A stretch of DNA of 64,000 nt from Pseudoalteromonas sp. N1230-9 (GTDB taxonomy: Bacteria; Pseudomonadota; Gammaproteobacteria; Enterobacterales; Alteromonadaceae): positions 1,041,001-1,105,000 of the forward strand of contig NZ_CP090419.1 in assembly GCF_032716425.1 (NCBI RefSeq), written 5' to 3'. The position numbers and the translations under genes are program-made. The notes under the pieces are model-generated. The model saw only the letters and a program-made list of their open reading frames with translations, was not told the DNA's origin and made no database searches. Position 1 is the first letter of the stretch. Each line of letters starts with the position of its first letter. Of the stretch, positions 56,574-64,000 are shown one piece after another.

Positions 56574-56887
56574 TACTAAATAGCGTGTTATTAAATATGC
56601 TTGGCATCATAAAAAAATAATCACGTAAATGCGATATTTTAAACTGAATAAGGCTTAATTTGGGACGTTGGAGTGTTAATCGAATTTGATAGTCGCTTAG
56701 AACTCCAGTACGTAAATTACAACAGATAGGTGGTAGTTTATTAGGCAAAACTATGACTTTATTGCCAAACCTTAAAATTCGACGAACACTCCGTATCCCA
56801 GCGTATGGCTTCTTCAATTTTAATGCTTTCGTTGATAATTTAGTTAATCCTCGCTGTAATCAAGGCTTTTTTGTCCTTGGGTTATGT
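56574..56887. other. 314-base gene-free region with a long inverted repeat
   Basis: It lies between the DUF3754 gene and an unknown gene. The region contains the inverted repeat described separately and, at 56871-56880, a weak CAAGG/CCTTG hairpin. A short open frame on the - strand (56542-56817) crosses the repeat and the start of the DUF3754 gene, with no ribosome site; I reject it. Confidence 0.6.
56661..56800. repeat. 140-base element with segmented inverted arms
   Basis: The arms pair as TGGGA (56661-56665)/TCCCA (56796-56800), GGAGTGTT (56670-56677)/AACACTCC (56785-56792) and CGAATTT (56681-56687)/AAATTCG (56775-56781), separated by small mismatched bulges of 3-4 bases. An 87-base centre holds a further GGCAA/TTGCC hairpin. 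The layout suggests a MITE-like element, recombination site or structured RNA. Confidence 0.65.
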
Positions 56888-57670
56888 TTATTTCAAATGG
56901 AGTAAAGTGCCATTGTAAGTATATGTTAACCACGAAGCCAAAATCGCTTGGCCCACAGGGTTGAGTTCTTTAAACCATTTGATAAGGTTATCTGGAACTA
57001 AATCTTCAAGGCTTTCATTTTTATGTAATAGGCTCCCAGCTAAACTATCAGAAAAATTTAATAAATGTCCGAGAGTCTGTTCACATTTGATTTTTCTCTT
57101 AATAACTTTTTTCTCTATTCCATTTTCAGCTAAGATTCTTTCCACTTCAGAGACTAAACTTTTTCCATTAAACTCAATGGGATCTACCAATATATAAGCT
57201 ACATATTTCCAATCAATACACTCAGTTGAACTTGAAAACTCTAAACCTTGAGAGCCTTTATTAGGGTAATGAACTTTATCTTTTTCAATAAAAAAATCAG
57301 CCAAAGTTGAGAGGGGGATATCATGTTCATTTGGATTGTATTTTTGTTGGCTAACACTCACTTTTGTTACTTTAACATCATCAAGTTCACTCAATACTTT
57401 CTCAGAAAGGACGATATTGATAGGGCCAAATGCATTAGGAACGCTGTTTGCAAATTGACCAAAGCGGGCGCCTAAGTCAGTAAAGTTTCCAAAAGTTCTA
57501 TCCCAGCAGCCTAGTTTGATGTCCTTAGGATCTGAAAAAAAACGTGTGAAGTATGGATTAGCTCTTGATAAACGCTCTCTTGAAAGAACCCCACCTTTTT
57601 TTGCATACGTTTTAAAGTCATTCAAAGATATTGCGTGGTATAGCTTTGTATTTAAATCTGAAATACTCAA
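56888..57670 (-). CDS. Unknown soluble protein, possibly with an ADP-ribosyltransferase-like fold
   Basis: The 260-residue product has no signal peptide or membrane helix. The N-terminus reads LYHAISLNDFKTYAKKGGVLSR (residues 10-31), which recalls the opening of ART-like toxins such as the DarT/DUF4433 group: 'YH.T...F..I...G.L'. Later GLEFSSSTECIDWKYVAYILVDP supplies an acidic strand plus 'W..I..I.V', also seen there. The catalytic set cannot be fixed by eye, so the assignment is weak. The gene is AT-rich, stands alone beside the inverted repeat and has a long leader, which fits accessory DNA. Confidence 0.6.
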   Translation of the reverse strand: MSISDLNTKLYHAISLNDFKTYAKKGGVLSRERLSRANPYFTRFFSDPKDIKLGCWDRTFGNFTDLGARFGQFANSVPNAFGPINIVLSEKVLSELDDVKVTKVSVSQQKYNPNEHDIPLSTLADFFIEKDKVHYPNKGSQGLEFSSSTECIDWKYVAYILVDPIEFNGKSLVSEVERILAENGIEKKVIKRKIKCEQTLGHLLNFSDSLAGSLLHKNESLEDLVPDNLIKWFKELNPVGQAILASWLTYTYNGTLLHLK

Positions 57671-58091
57671 TACTTACTCCTTTAAGTTCTACAGTTTGTT
57701 AATGTAAAGTTCCGATAAGTCTCTGTTTTACCTGAGTAGATGACGAGGCTTGTTAATAGTTTTGTTTATGTATGTTAAAAGTTATCAGCATTTTTTATTA
57801 ATGACAATTAGATTATGGTCTGTAGTGGGTTAGAATAAGGATAGGTGTTAATTAACTTAACTCTCTAAGCTAAGACAGCTGTGCCACAAGCAATATCCTA
57901 TAAGAGCTAAGCACATCCCTTTAAGCTCATTGGTTCTACTTTAGGTAATTTAAATCATCCTGAAGGATTGCTTTTAGATTAATTACTCCATTCCAAATAC
58001 TGTTTTTCTCTGAAGATTATTGCAATTTTCTGTACTTATTTTGGCTCTTTGTTACTGTTTTACTCACTTGCCGTCATGGTGGTTGTGCTTG
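57671..58091. other. 421-base intergenic region between divergent genes
   Basis: I see no gene. It holds AT-rich promoter-like sequence, two AGCTAAG direct repeats near 57867 and 57907, and a small hairpin AATC.TCC/AGGATT near 57957-57970. The frame of the cyclase opens at 58020 from a TTG, but the ATG at 58092 is preferred. Confidence 0.45.
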
Positions 58092-59000
58092 ATGAAAAAA
58101 ACAATGATACCTGTAGAGGACGGTGTTAACTCCCCACCGGCTTCTAAACGATTAAAACAATGCTTTATTAGCTTATTCATTATCACCTTGTTGGGTGTAG
58201 TTGTTGGTTATTTGTCGATTTACAATCATCTAGAGGCAGATATTTACATAAATGGCGTACTGTCGGATGTCATCAATTTATTCATTCTGATTTTTATCTT
58301 TTCTTTTGTGCAAACCTCGGTAGTTGTCAAAGTCAGCTATCTATTTTTAAGCAGTGGTATATTTCTATGGAGTGTCGGGTTAACGTTTGATTTTTTAGAT
58401 GAGTTTGTTTATCAGCCTAAGTGGATAGGTATTTACGTTGAAGACATGTTTAGAACAATTGGCATGCTTATTACGGGAGCAGGGCTTTTTTTGGCGCTAT
58501 CAGATTTATCTAAAGCACATAAAAAGTTAGCTGATGAACTAAAAACAGATGTACTAACCAAGGCTTATAACCGCCGCTATTTCTACCACTTTATGCAGCA
58601 AAATCAAATAAAAAAGCATAGTCTAGCAATAGTGGATATTGACCACTTTAAAGCAATTAACGATCAATACGGGCATGATGTGGGCGATCAAGTGTTAATT
58701 GATTTTGTTGATAGGTGCCAGCAGAAGCTGGATCCTGCGATTTTGTTTGCCCGTATCGGTGGTGAGGAGTTCGCACTCTATATACCAACAGATGATGTGC
58801 TACAGCTAAGGAAAATATGTGAACAATTGCTGTGCTTAGCAAGTAATGTGATGGTTACACCTAATAAAGCATTAAGTGTAAGTGTAGGCTCCGCAATCAA
58901 GCGTCACGCAGAGACTTTTGGCTGTACGATGAAGCGTGCCGACCAAGCGTTATATAAGGCTAAAAATGAAGGGCGAGGACGCTATAACCACACTCCGTAA
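58092..59000 (+). CDS. Membrane-bound diguanylate cyclase (GGDEF)
   Basis: From the ATG at 58092 the product has 302 residues: four likely membrane helices (about 22-45, 62-80, 84-105, 119-140) and a GGDEF domain (about 150-300). The motifs are LTKAYNRRYFYHF, DIDHFKAINDQYGHDVG and RIGGEEF, with GGEEF at 223-227. The RxxD inhibitory site is absent. A longer reading from a TTG at 58020 would add one more hydrophobic segment, so the start is uncertain. The gene ends 58 bases before the DedA-type gene on the same strand. Confidence 0.9.
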   Translation: MKKTMIPVEDGVNSPPASKRLKQCFISLFIITLLGVVVGYLSIYNHLEADIYINGVLSDVINLFILIFIFSFVQTSVVVKVSYLFLSSGIFLWSVGLTFDFLDEFVYQPKWIGIYVEDMFRTIGMLITGAGLFLALSDLSKAHKKLADELKTDVLTKAYNRRYFYHFMQQNQIKKHSLAIVDIDHFKAINDQYGHDVGDQVLIDFVDRCQQKLDPAILFARIGGEEFALYIPTDDVLQLRKICEQLLCLASNVMVTPNKALSVSVGSAIKRHAETFGCTMKRADQALYKAKNEGRGRYNHTP

Positions 59001-59058
59001 GGGACGGTTAAGGATTTTTGCTGTACGCTAAAATGAATACGACTCTTAAGGATAGATG

Positions 59059-59643
59059 ATGGCAATAGGAAAAAAGCTTAAGCAAAAAACACGGCAGTTT
59101 GTTGATTCTAAACATATGCTTAAATCGATTACGGTAGCATCCTTTTTAGAGTCAACCATAGTGCCCATCCCGTTAGAAGCGGTGCTTGTTCCTTTAATGC
59201 AAGCGCGCCGTGAAAAACTCTGGCTTATTGCGCTAATGGCGACTGTTGGTTGTATTATTGGTGCAGTATTTGGCTATGCCTTGGGTTATTATTTGTTTGA
59301 TATTGTTGGTGATTGGGTCATAAATACCTTCTCGAATCCAGAGCAGTTCGAACAAGTGAAGCAAAAAATGCAGTCACAAGGTTTTTGGTTTGTTTTAACG
59401 TTAGGTATTGTGCCCATTCCGTTTCAGATTGCGATGCTCGCTGCTGGAGCCACGAAATACTCCATTGTATTGTTTTTATTAGCGACGGTTATTGCCCGCT
59501 CAATACGGTATTTTGCTTTAGCTGCCGTAGTATATTATGCGGGTAATCAAGCTGAACGTATTATTCAAAAGCATAAAACCAAGGCGCTTGTAGGTATCTC
59601 TATTCTGGTCTTGCTGCTTTGGTGGTTAAGTACACTGATTTAA
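59059..59643 (+). CDS. DedA/VTT-domain inner-membrane protein (YqaA-like)
   Basis: The 194-residue product has the VTT (SNARE-associated) pattern: an N-terminal re-entrant stretch FLESTIVPIPLEAVLVPLMQ, a glycine-rich helix IGAVFGYALGYYLFD, the FVLTLGIVPIPFQIAMLAAGA core and two C-terminal helices. DedA-type proteins act as proton-dependent lipid-carrier flippases/scramblases and affect membrane homeostasis. Of two adjacent ATGs, the second (59059) has AGGA 6 bases upstream and is preferred. It may be co-transcribed with the cyclase. Confidence 0.9.
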   Translation: MAIGKKLKQKTRQFVDSKHMLKSITVASFLESTIVPIPLEAVLVPLMQARREKLWLIALMATVGCIIGAVFGYALGYYLFDIVGDWVINTFSNPEQFEQVKQKMQSQGFWFVLTLGIVPIPFQIAMLAAGATKYSIVLFLLATVIARSIRYFALAAVVYYAGNQAERIIQKHKTKALVGISILVLLLWWLSTLI

Positions 59644-59674
59644 TCCCTACCGCTTGATTTGCTACGGGTGATAG

Positions 59675-59704
59675 AAAAAAGGTGCTGAGTGACCTCAGCA
59701 CCTT
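59675..59704. terminator. Bidirectional rho-independent terminator
   Basis: A perfect 11-bp stem (59679-59689 with 59694-59704) with a 4-base loop, preceded by an A run (T run on the - strand), lies between the convergent DedA and phytase genes. Confidence 0.85.
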
Positions 59705-59712
59705 CCTATTAA

Positions 59713-61641
59713 TTATTTAAGTGCTTTTTTCACTTCACGCCAGTCAATAATTTTAAAGTTTTGCGGCGCTTGTGGCATTCGGTTATACCCATCTTGCACT
59801 ATGAGTACACCTTCAGGGTAACCAGGTAAAGATGCAGGTGTAACGGTTAAGCCATCAGTTTCTGATACACCGTCAATGGTTTGTTCAAGGTTATTGCTTA
59901 TTGCAAATTTACCCGCAAATTCAAGGCTAGGTGTACTGCCATCAATTATTTTATAGAGCACATATGTATAGTCACCTTGGCTAGAAACCACTAAATAACG
60001 GGCATCTTTAGCGTGGTAGATTTCCATGCCTTCGATATCATCCACCAGTATATCGTTTACGGTTTGTAGCATGACAGGTTTACTGCCAGCGTTTGGCTCA
60101 GCACCTATAAACCAAATACCTTCATCTTCTTCGCCTAAGAATAATTCTGCGGTTGTATCATCAGCACTACAACCCTCAGGTTGGCTTGGAACACTAAATT
60201 CACGTACTAGTTGTGCTGATACGCCCTCATTATTACCAGTTAGTTTATATTGTTGAAAAAGCCCCGATTTATCATTCATAAACACATAGTTGCCAGTGTT
60301 TGATGAATACATACACATACCGTAAATTTCTTTTAGAGTAGTTGGCAGCTCAGCTAAGTGTTGTACTTTATTTCGTTTATCAACGGTATACACACTAATA
60401 CTGTTATAAGTACGATTACTGCCTGTGATCCACGTATTTGTAGAGTTATCAATGCTTGAATGTTGGCGTACATCTACATTATTTAATCGGCCTGTTTCCA
60501 ATGCTTGTAATTCTTTTCCTGCAAGATCGTACACCATCAAGCCACGACGTTTATCAGTACCCAGAATTAAGCTGTTAGCTGCATTATTAGGGTTAACCCA
60601 AATAGCAGGATCATCGGCGGCATCACCAAAAGCACGCACTGCATCGGTTTGTGCTTGTGCATGGATATAAGTAATAGCCGTTGTTTTAGCCTTGTTTTGC
60701 TGCTCTGGCAGGGCGTCGATTTGCCCTTTAAGATAATGACCTGATTCATCATCGTAAAGCACGATATCGGCTTGATTGCTGTTAAAGCGTATTGCAGCAG
60801 ATTCAATTGCAAGTTCATCTGCAAATTGCCAGTTGTTAAAGCGCTTTGTTTTGCTCTCAAGGCGGTGCAATTGGTTATTTTCTGAGGTCGTGAACCATAA
60901 GCTACCGTCACTTGTTGTTGTTAAACCGCCGACCTCAGGGGCTAAAGTGCCGAATGGTGCCATCATAGCAAGGGGTTTTTTATCGGCACGAGATTCGGCA
61001 TCAGCGTTAATTTGCCAAATGCCTACTTCGCCTTCACTTACATAAAGGGTTTTACTGTTATCATCAACCGCACAGCCTGATGTTTCACTAACCCCTGCAA
61101 ATTCGCGCAATTCAATATTTAATGAGCGCTTATTTTCAATATCAAATACTAAGGTTTCACGAATAAGACCACGAGCGTCTGCTACAAACGCCGACACAGC
61201 TTGAGTCGTTGGGTTTGCAAATAAGCACACTGCCTCTGGTTTTGCTTTTGGTGGTGTAATACGGCTAATTTCAGTTAACTGCCATTTCGGTGTTTTTTGT
61301 AAGCTAAAAATAACCGCTTGGTCGGCTTCGTTATCAATACTTGCAACGAGGTAGTTATTATTATTGATTGATTTAACAGATAAGGCTTCAAAATTCCCTT
61401 TTTTAAGAATATGCGTAGCGCCTTTCGCATCTATCAGTTGTAAACCTTGGCTTTGTGAACTTAATAGCCAAGCGTCATCAGCAATGGCTGCTGCTTGTGA
61501 GCCTTGCATATTTTCAGTTGTGCCAAAGGTAGTTAATTGGTTTTTAACTGGTGCCTCGGTTGCCGTTGTTTGGCTACAGGCTGCGAGGGTGCTTAGTAAT
61601 ATTGCACTGGCAACAAGGTTTAGTGGTTTTGTAAAATTCAT
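59713..61641 (-). CDS. Beta-propeller 3-phytase lipoprotein with two propeller-like halves
   Basis: This calcium-dependent enzyme releases phosphate from phytate. From the ATG at 61641 the 642-residue product has a lipoprotein signal with lipobox LAAC (Cys22). A divergent, probably incomplete propeller fills about 30-325. The phytase domain (about 328-640) has AFGDAADDPAIWVNPNNAANSLILGTDKRRG, split here only to show DDPAIWV and GTDK, and SQPEGCSADD, EDEGIWFIGAE and EGVLIVQDGYN. The GTDK and DDPAIWV tokens are family hallmarks. It lies 57 bases downstream of a TonB receptor gene on the same strand, so the two are a likely operon. Confidence 0.92.
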   Translation of the reverse strand: MNFTKPLNLVASAILLSTLAACSQTTATEAPVKNQLTTFGTTENMQGSQAAAIADDAWLLSSQSQGLQLIDAKGATHILKKGNFEALSVKSINNNNYLVASIDNEADQAVIFSLQKTPKWQLTEISRITPPKAKPEAVCLFANPTTQAVSAFVADARGLIRETLVFDIENKRSLNIELREFAGVSETSGCAVDDNSKTLYVSEGEVGIWQINADAESRADKKPLAMMAPFGTLAPEVGGLTTTSDGSLWFTTSENNQLHRLESKTKRFNNWQFADELAIESAAIRFNSNQADIVLYDDESGHYLKGQIDALPEQQNKAKTTAITYIHAQAQTDAVRAFGDAADDPAIWVNPNNAANSLILGTDKRRGLMVYDLAGKELQALETGRLNNVDVRQHSSIDNSTNTWITGSNRTYNSISVYTVDKRNKVQHLAELPTTLKEIYGMCMYSSNTGNYVFMNDKSGLFQQYKLTGNNEGVSAQLVREFSVPSQPEGCSADDTTAELFLGEEDEGIWFIGAEPNAGSKPVMLQTVNDILVDDIEGMEIYHAKDARYLVVSSQGDYTYVLYKIIDGSTPSLEFAGKFAISNNLEQTIDGVSETDGLTVTPASLPGYPEGVLIVQDGYNRMPQAPQNFKIIDWREVKKALK

Positions 61642-61698
61642 GGGATCCCCAATTATAAAACAAGGCAGCAATGAGCTGCCTTAATAACTCTTTGTGTA

Positions 61699-63999
61699 TT
61701 AAAACGCGTAGCGCAGCATTAACTGAATGACTGGGCCTGCTTCTTCAGATTCCAGTTCATACTCGTCAAAGTCGCGGTTGATTTGGTCATCAACGGTGTC
61801 GAACTTGTTAAAGCTCTCGTCTTTGCTTGCATCTAGTAGGTTTGAACCCACTAAACGAAGCGTGACGTCTTGCCAGCGTTTTTCTACGAATACTTCAAGG
61901 TCTGCGCCGTAGTGTGTAGTCACTTCTTCACCCACGATACGACCATAAGCATCACCTTGTTTACGGTAAGTTGCACCGAATGAAGCGCCTAAATCAGGTA
62001 GGTCTTGAATAAAACCAACGTTAAATACATAGTCAGATTGGTCGTTAAATTTACGGCTACCAAAGGCGTCATCTACTTCTGAATCAAGCCATGAATAGTT
62101 AAAAAACACCCCAGTGTTTGGCATGCTAAGGGCCGAAAGAGGCGTTGATAAGTCAAGTTCAACCCCTTTCACAGTACCATCACCTGTGTTACGTGGTTGT
62201 AATATATAGGTGCCTTCGCCTTCTGAACCTTCTACGCCAGTATTCGCAATTTCAATAAGGTCCGAAACATCACGGTAGAATACATTGAGTCCCACTACGC
62301 CGCTTTTGCCTAAGCGATACTCATATCCTAGGTCCATACCCCACGATGATTCTGGCTGAAGGTCTGGGTTACCTAAAAAGTCGTTATCGCCTAATTCTTT
62401 TTCAAGTAGAGCAGGGGTGATGTAATCAAAGTCTGGGCGGCGTAAGCTGCGTGCAACAGACGCACTTACACGGCCGTTTTCAGAAACGTTGTAGCGTAAA
62501 TGAGCTGACGGTAAGAAAAAGTCGTAGTCATTGTCTGCGGTTACACCTTCAGTTTTATCGGTAATGTTTGAGTCGGTTGATTCATAACGCACACCCATTT
62601 CCCATGAGAAATCTTGATCTTCATGTTTTATCAATGCAAATACATCTACGCGGTCTTCTTTTAGTGTATTTACACCGCCAGCCGCTGCTTCAAACTCGTT
62701 GTTAAAGCCTGCCAGTGACAGTGGTGTTTTGCTGAACTGATCCCAGCTTGCAAAGTTTTGTTCGCTTTCCCCTTCGGCTTGATAAACCGCTGTATCACGT
62801 TCTTTACCTTGTAAGAACGCGCCAAATTGAATGGTTTTATTTTCACCCGCAAATAGGCTGTGTTGCCATTGCAATGACCACTCTTTATCGTCAATATCAA
62901 CGGTTTCTTCCTCTTCTTCGAATACCATAGGAAGTTCAGAGGTATCAATTTCTACTTCTTGCTCGTACACAGACTCTTCAAAGCGTGCAAAGCCTAACTT
63001 GAATTTACTGGTGCCACCAAAGAGTGGTAGCTCATAGCCTGAGTTGATGTTGTAGTTGGTTTGATCAATATAAGACACATTGGCATTGTCGGTTTCAAGA
63101 TTACCCCCTTCAATAATCGAATTGCTGGTGGCAGTTGGGTCATCGTATTCAAATGAACGTTCATCTTCTGTTCGGTCGGTATCAACCCAAATAGCGCTTA
63201 TATCGAATTTACTACCATTATCAAAGGCGATTTCGTAGCTGGCATTGAGTGATGTATCGTCACCGTCGCGGGTGTCGGTTTGATCTTCTCGGTTATCAAA
63301 CTCTTCCGTTTGATAATTGGCGTTATTTTCAGGGCTGTCGCCATAGCGTCGGCTTGATTTTTGTTTTGGGTTATAACGGCCTTGTAAGTTTGCACCAAGT
63401 AATAAGCGGCCACCTACAAACTCAGTACCGTAAACGCCTGCAAAGCTTTCTTTTAATTCGCCATCGTCATAACGTAGGCCACCCGCACGCAAATAACCGC
63501 CATCTAAACTGTAGCCATCACGAAGAACGATGTTAAGTGTACCTGCAATCGCATCGGCTGAGCGGTTTGCACTTGATGCACGAATAATTTCTACACGCTC
63601 AATTAGCTCAGCAGGAATGCGGTCAACAAAAAATGAGCGGTCTGCACCTGCGCCTGGCACTTCTTCGCCATTAATAAGCACCTTAGTATAAGCAGGGCTC
63701 AGGCCTCGCATACGTGCTCCGTCTGACTCTAAAACGTCAGACAAAAACGTCACACTCGGTACACGCTTCAATGCGTCACCTGCGGTAAGTGGTTCAAAGC
63801 GCTGGAAGTATTCTTGCGAATACTCAAGTGTGGGGGCAAGTTCTTGTGAACGGTTGCGATAACCAATTTCACCATACACAACAAGCTCTTCAGAGACTTT
63901 TACTTTTTTCTCATCTGTCGTTTGTGCATCTTGTGCATAGGCACCGAATTGACATAAGGCGAGGGCGCTGACTAACGCCTTCGTTTTAAATTGTTTCAT
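61699..63999 (-). CDS. TonB-dependent receptor linked to phytase
   Basis: The 766-residue product has a signal peptide (about 1-22, AYA), a TonB box-like EELVVYG (37-43), a plug domain (ALKRVPSVTFLSDV, MRGLSPAYTKVLINGEEVPG, VEIIRASSANRSADAIAGTLNIVL) and a barrel ending in IQLMLRYAF. The 'ARMRGL...VLINGEE' plug is of the kind seen in receptors for carbohydrates or organophosphates. Its position just upstream of the phytase gene suggests uptake of phytate or its products. The start codon lies 1 base from the window edge, so its promoter is outside the window. Confidence 0.9.
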   Translation of the reverse strand: MKQFKTKALVSALALCQFGAYAQDAQTTDEKKVKVSEELVVYGEIGYRNRSQELAPTLEYSQEYFQRFEPLTAGDALKRVPSVTFLSDVLESDGARMRGLSPAYTKVLINGEEVPGAGADRSFFVDRIPAELIERVEIIRASSANRSADAIAGTLNIVLRDGYSLDGGYLRAGGLRYDDGELKESFAGVYGTEFVGGRLLLGANLQGRYNPKQKSSRRYGDSPENNANYQTEEFDNREDQTDTRDGDDTSLNASYEIAFDNGSKFDISAIWVDTDRTEDERSFEYDDPTATSNSIIEGGNLETDNANVSYIDQTNYNINSGYELPLFGGTSKFKLGFARFEESVYEQEVEIDTSELPMVFEEEEETVDIDDKEWSLQWQHSLFAGENKTIQFGAFLQGKERDTAVYQAEGESEQNFASWDQFSKTPLSLAGFNNEFEAAAGGVNTLKEDRVDVFALIKHEDQDFSWEMGVRYESTDSNITDKTEGVTADNDYDFFLPSAHLRYNVSENGRVSASVARSLRRPDFDYITPALLEKELGDNDFLGNPDLQPESSWGMDLGYEYRLGKSGVVGLNVFYRDVSDLIEIANTGVEGSEGEGTYILQPRNTGDGTVKGVELDLSTPLSALSMPNTGVFFNYSWLDSEVDDAFGSRKFNDQSDYVFNVGFIQDLPDLGASFGATYRKQGDAYGRIVGEEVTTHYGADLEVFVEKRWQDVTLRLVGSNLLDASKDESFNKFDTVDDQINRDFDEYELESEEAGPVIQLMLRYAF

Positions 64000-64000
64000 G

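Noticed and set aside
56661..56800. Integron attC site
   Set aside because: The arms are palindromic and the size fits, but no GTTRRRY core with a matching RYYYAAC inverse core is present, and there is no integrase or cassette array.
56542..56817. 91-codon open frame on the - strand
   Set aside because: It crosses the inverted repeat and the start of the DUF3754 gene, has a basic, low-complexity composition and no ribosome site.

Overview
The window looks like chromosomal DNA of a marine gammaproteobacterium, most likely Pseudoalteromonas or a close relative. This is inferred from the AT-rich composition, the many secreted polymer-degrading enzymes, several TonB-dependent receptors, a CRY-DASH photolyase, and a likely GlyGly-CTERM (rhombosortase-type) sorting tail. 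I called 54 protein-coding genes. I saw no rRNA, tRNA, CRISPR array, complete insertion sequence or prophage.

Layout. 0-4 kb: small lipoprotein, two unknown proteins, and a modular GH18 chitinase. 4-7.1 kb: a zinc-type COG0523 (CobW) GTPase with a DUF1826 partner, divergent from a secreted kelch protein; a strong Zur-like operator lies between them. 7.3-10.4 kb: large-subunit catalase and bacterial topoisomerase IB. 10.8-16.9 kb: FG-GAP surface protein, GH43 glycosidase and CBM13-PL1 pectate lyase. 16.9-20.2 kb: pyroglutamyl-peptidase-like protein with a Cys-to-Ser change, AraC regulator with an AhpD-like protein, and two small genes. 20.3-22.6 kb: TonB receptor carrying nearly the same Zur-like operator as the GTPase operon. 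22.7-24.9 kb: DUF533 protein, HTH/membrane-protein pair, azurin. 25-28.4 kb: hmuTUV-hugZ haem uptake operon behind a Fur-like box. 28.6-33.3 kb: CorA transporter, Dps, CBS protein, diguanylate cyclase, LysE exporter and Lrp regulator. 33.5-37.5 kb: diguanylate cyclase and a DesK/NarL-type two-component system divergent from a MipA/OmpV porin-like protein, with palindromes between. 37.7-45 kb: PhoX-like phosphatase, alpha/beta hydrolase, TonB receptor, VOC protein and a small Omp85 protein. 45-50 kb: CRY-DASH, PAS-GGDEF protein and an asparagine-synthetase homologue without its glutaminase cysteine. 50-57.7 kb: PrpE, a pair of paralogous small membrane proteins, S9 peptidase, DUF3754 protein, a long inverted repeat and an unknown soluble protein. 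58-64 kb: diguanylate cyclase, DedA-type protein, and a beta-propeller phytase with its own TonB receptor.

How it fits together. The strongest themes are metal and nutrient capture (zinc, haem, phytate, one probable siderophore receptor), polysaccharide use (chitin, pectin), oxidative-stress defence (catalase, Dps, AhpD-like) and c-di-GMP signalling (four cyclases, no phosphodiesterase in the window). The most interesting candidates are the putative zinc regulon with a DUF1826 protein showing an HxD...H...R pattern, the catalytically altered Pcp and AsnB homologues, the two-gene membrane module at 52.3-53.1 kb, and the unknown gene beside the inverted repeat at 56.7-57.7 kb.
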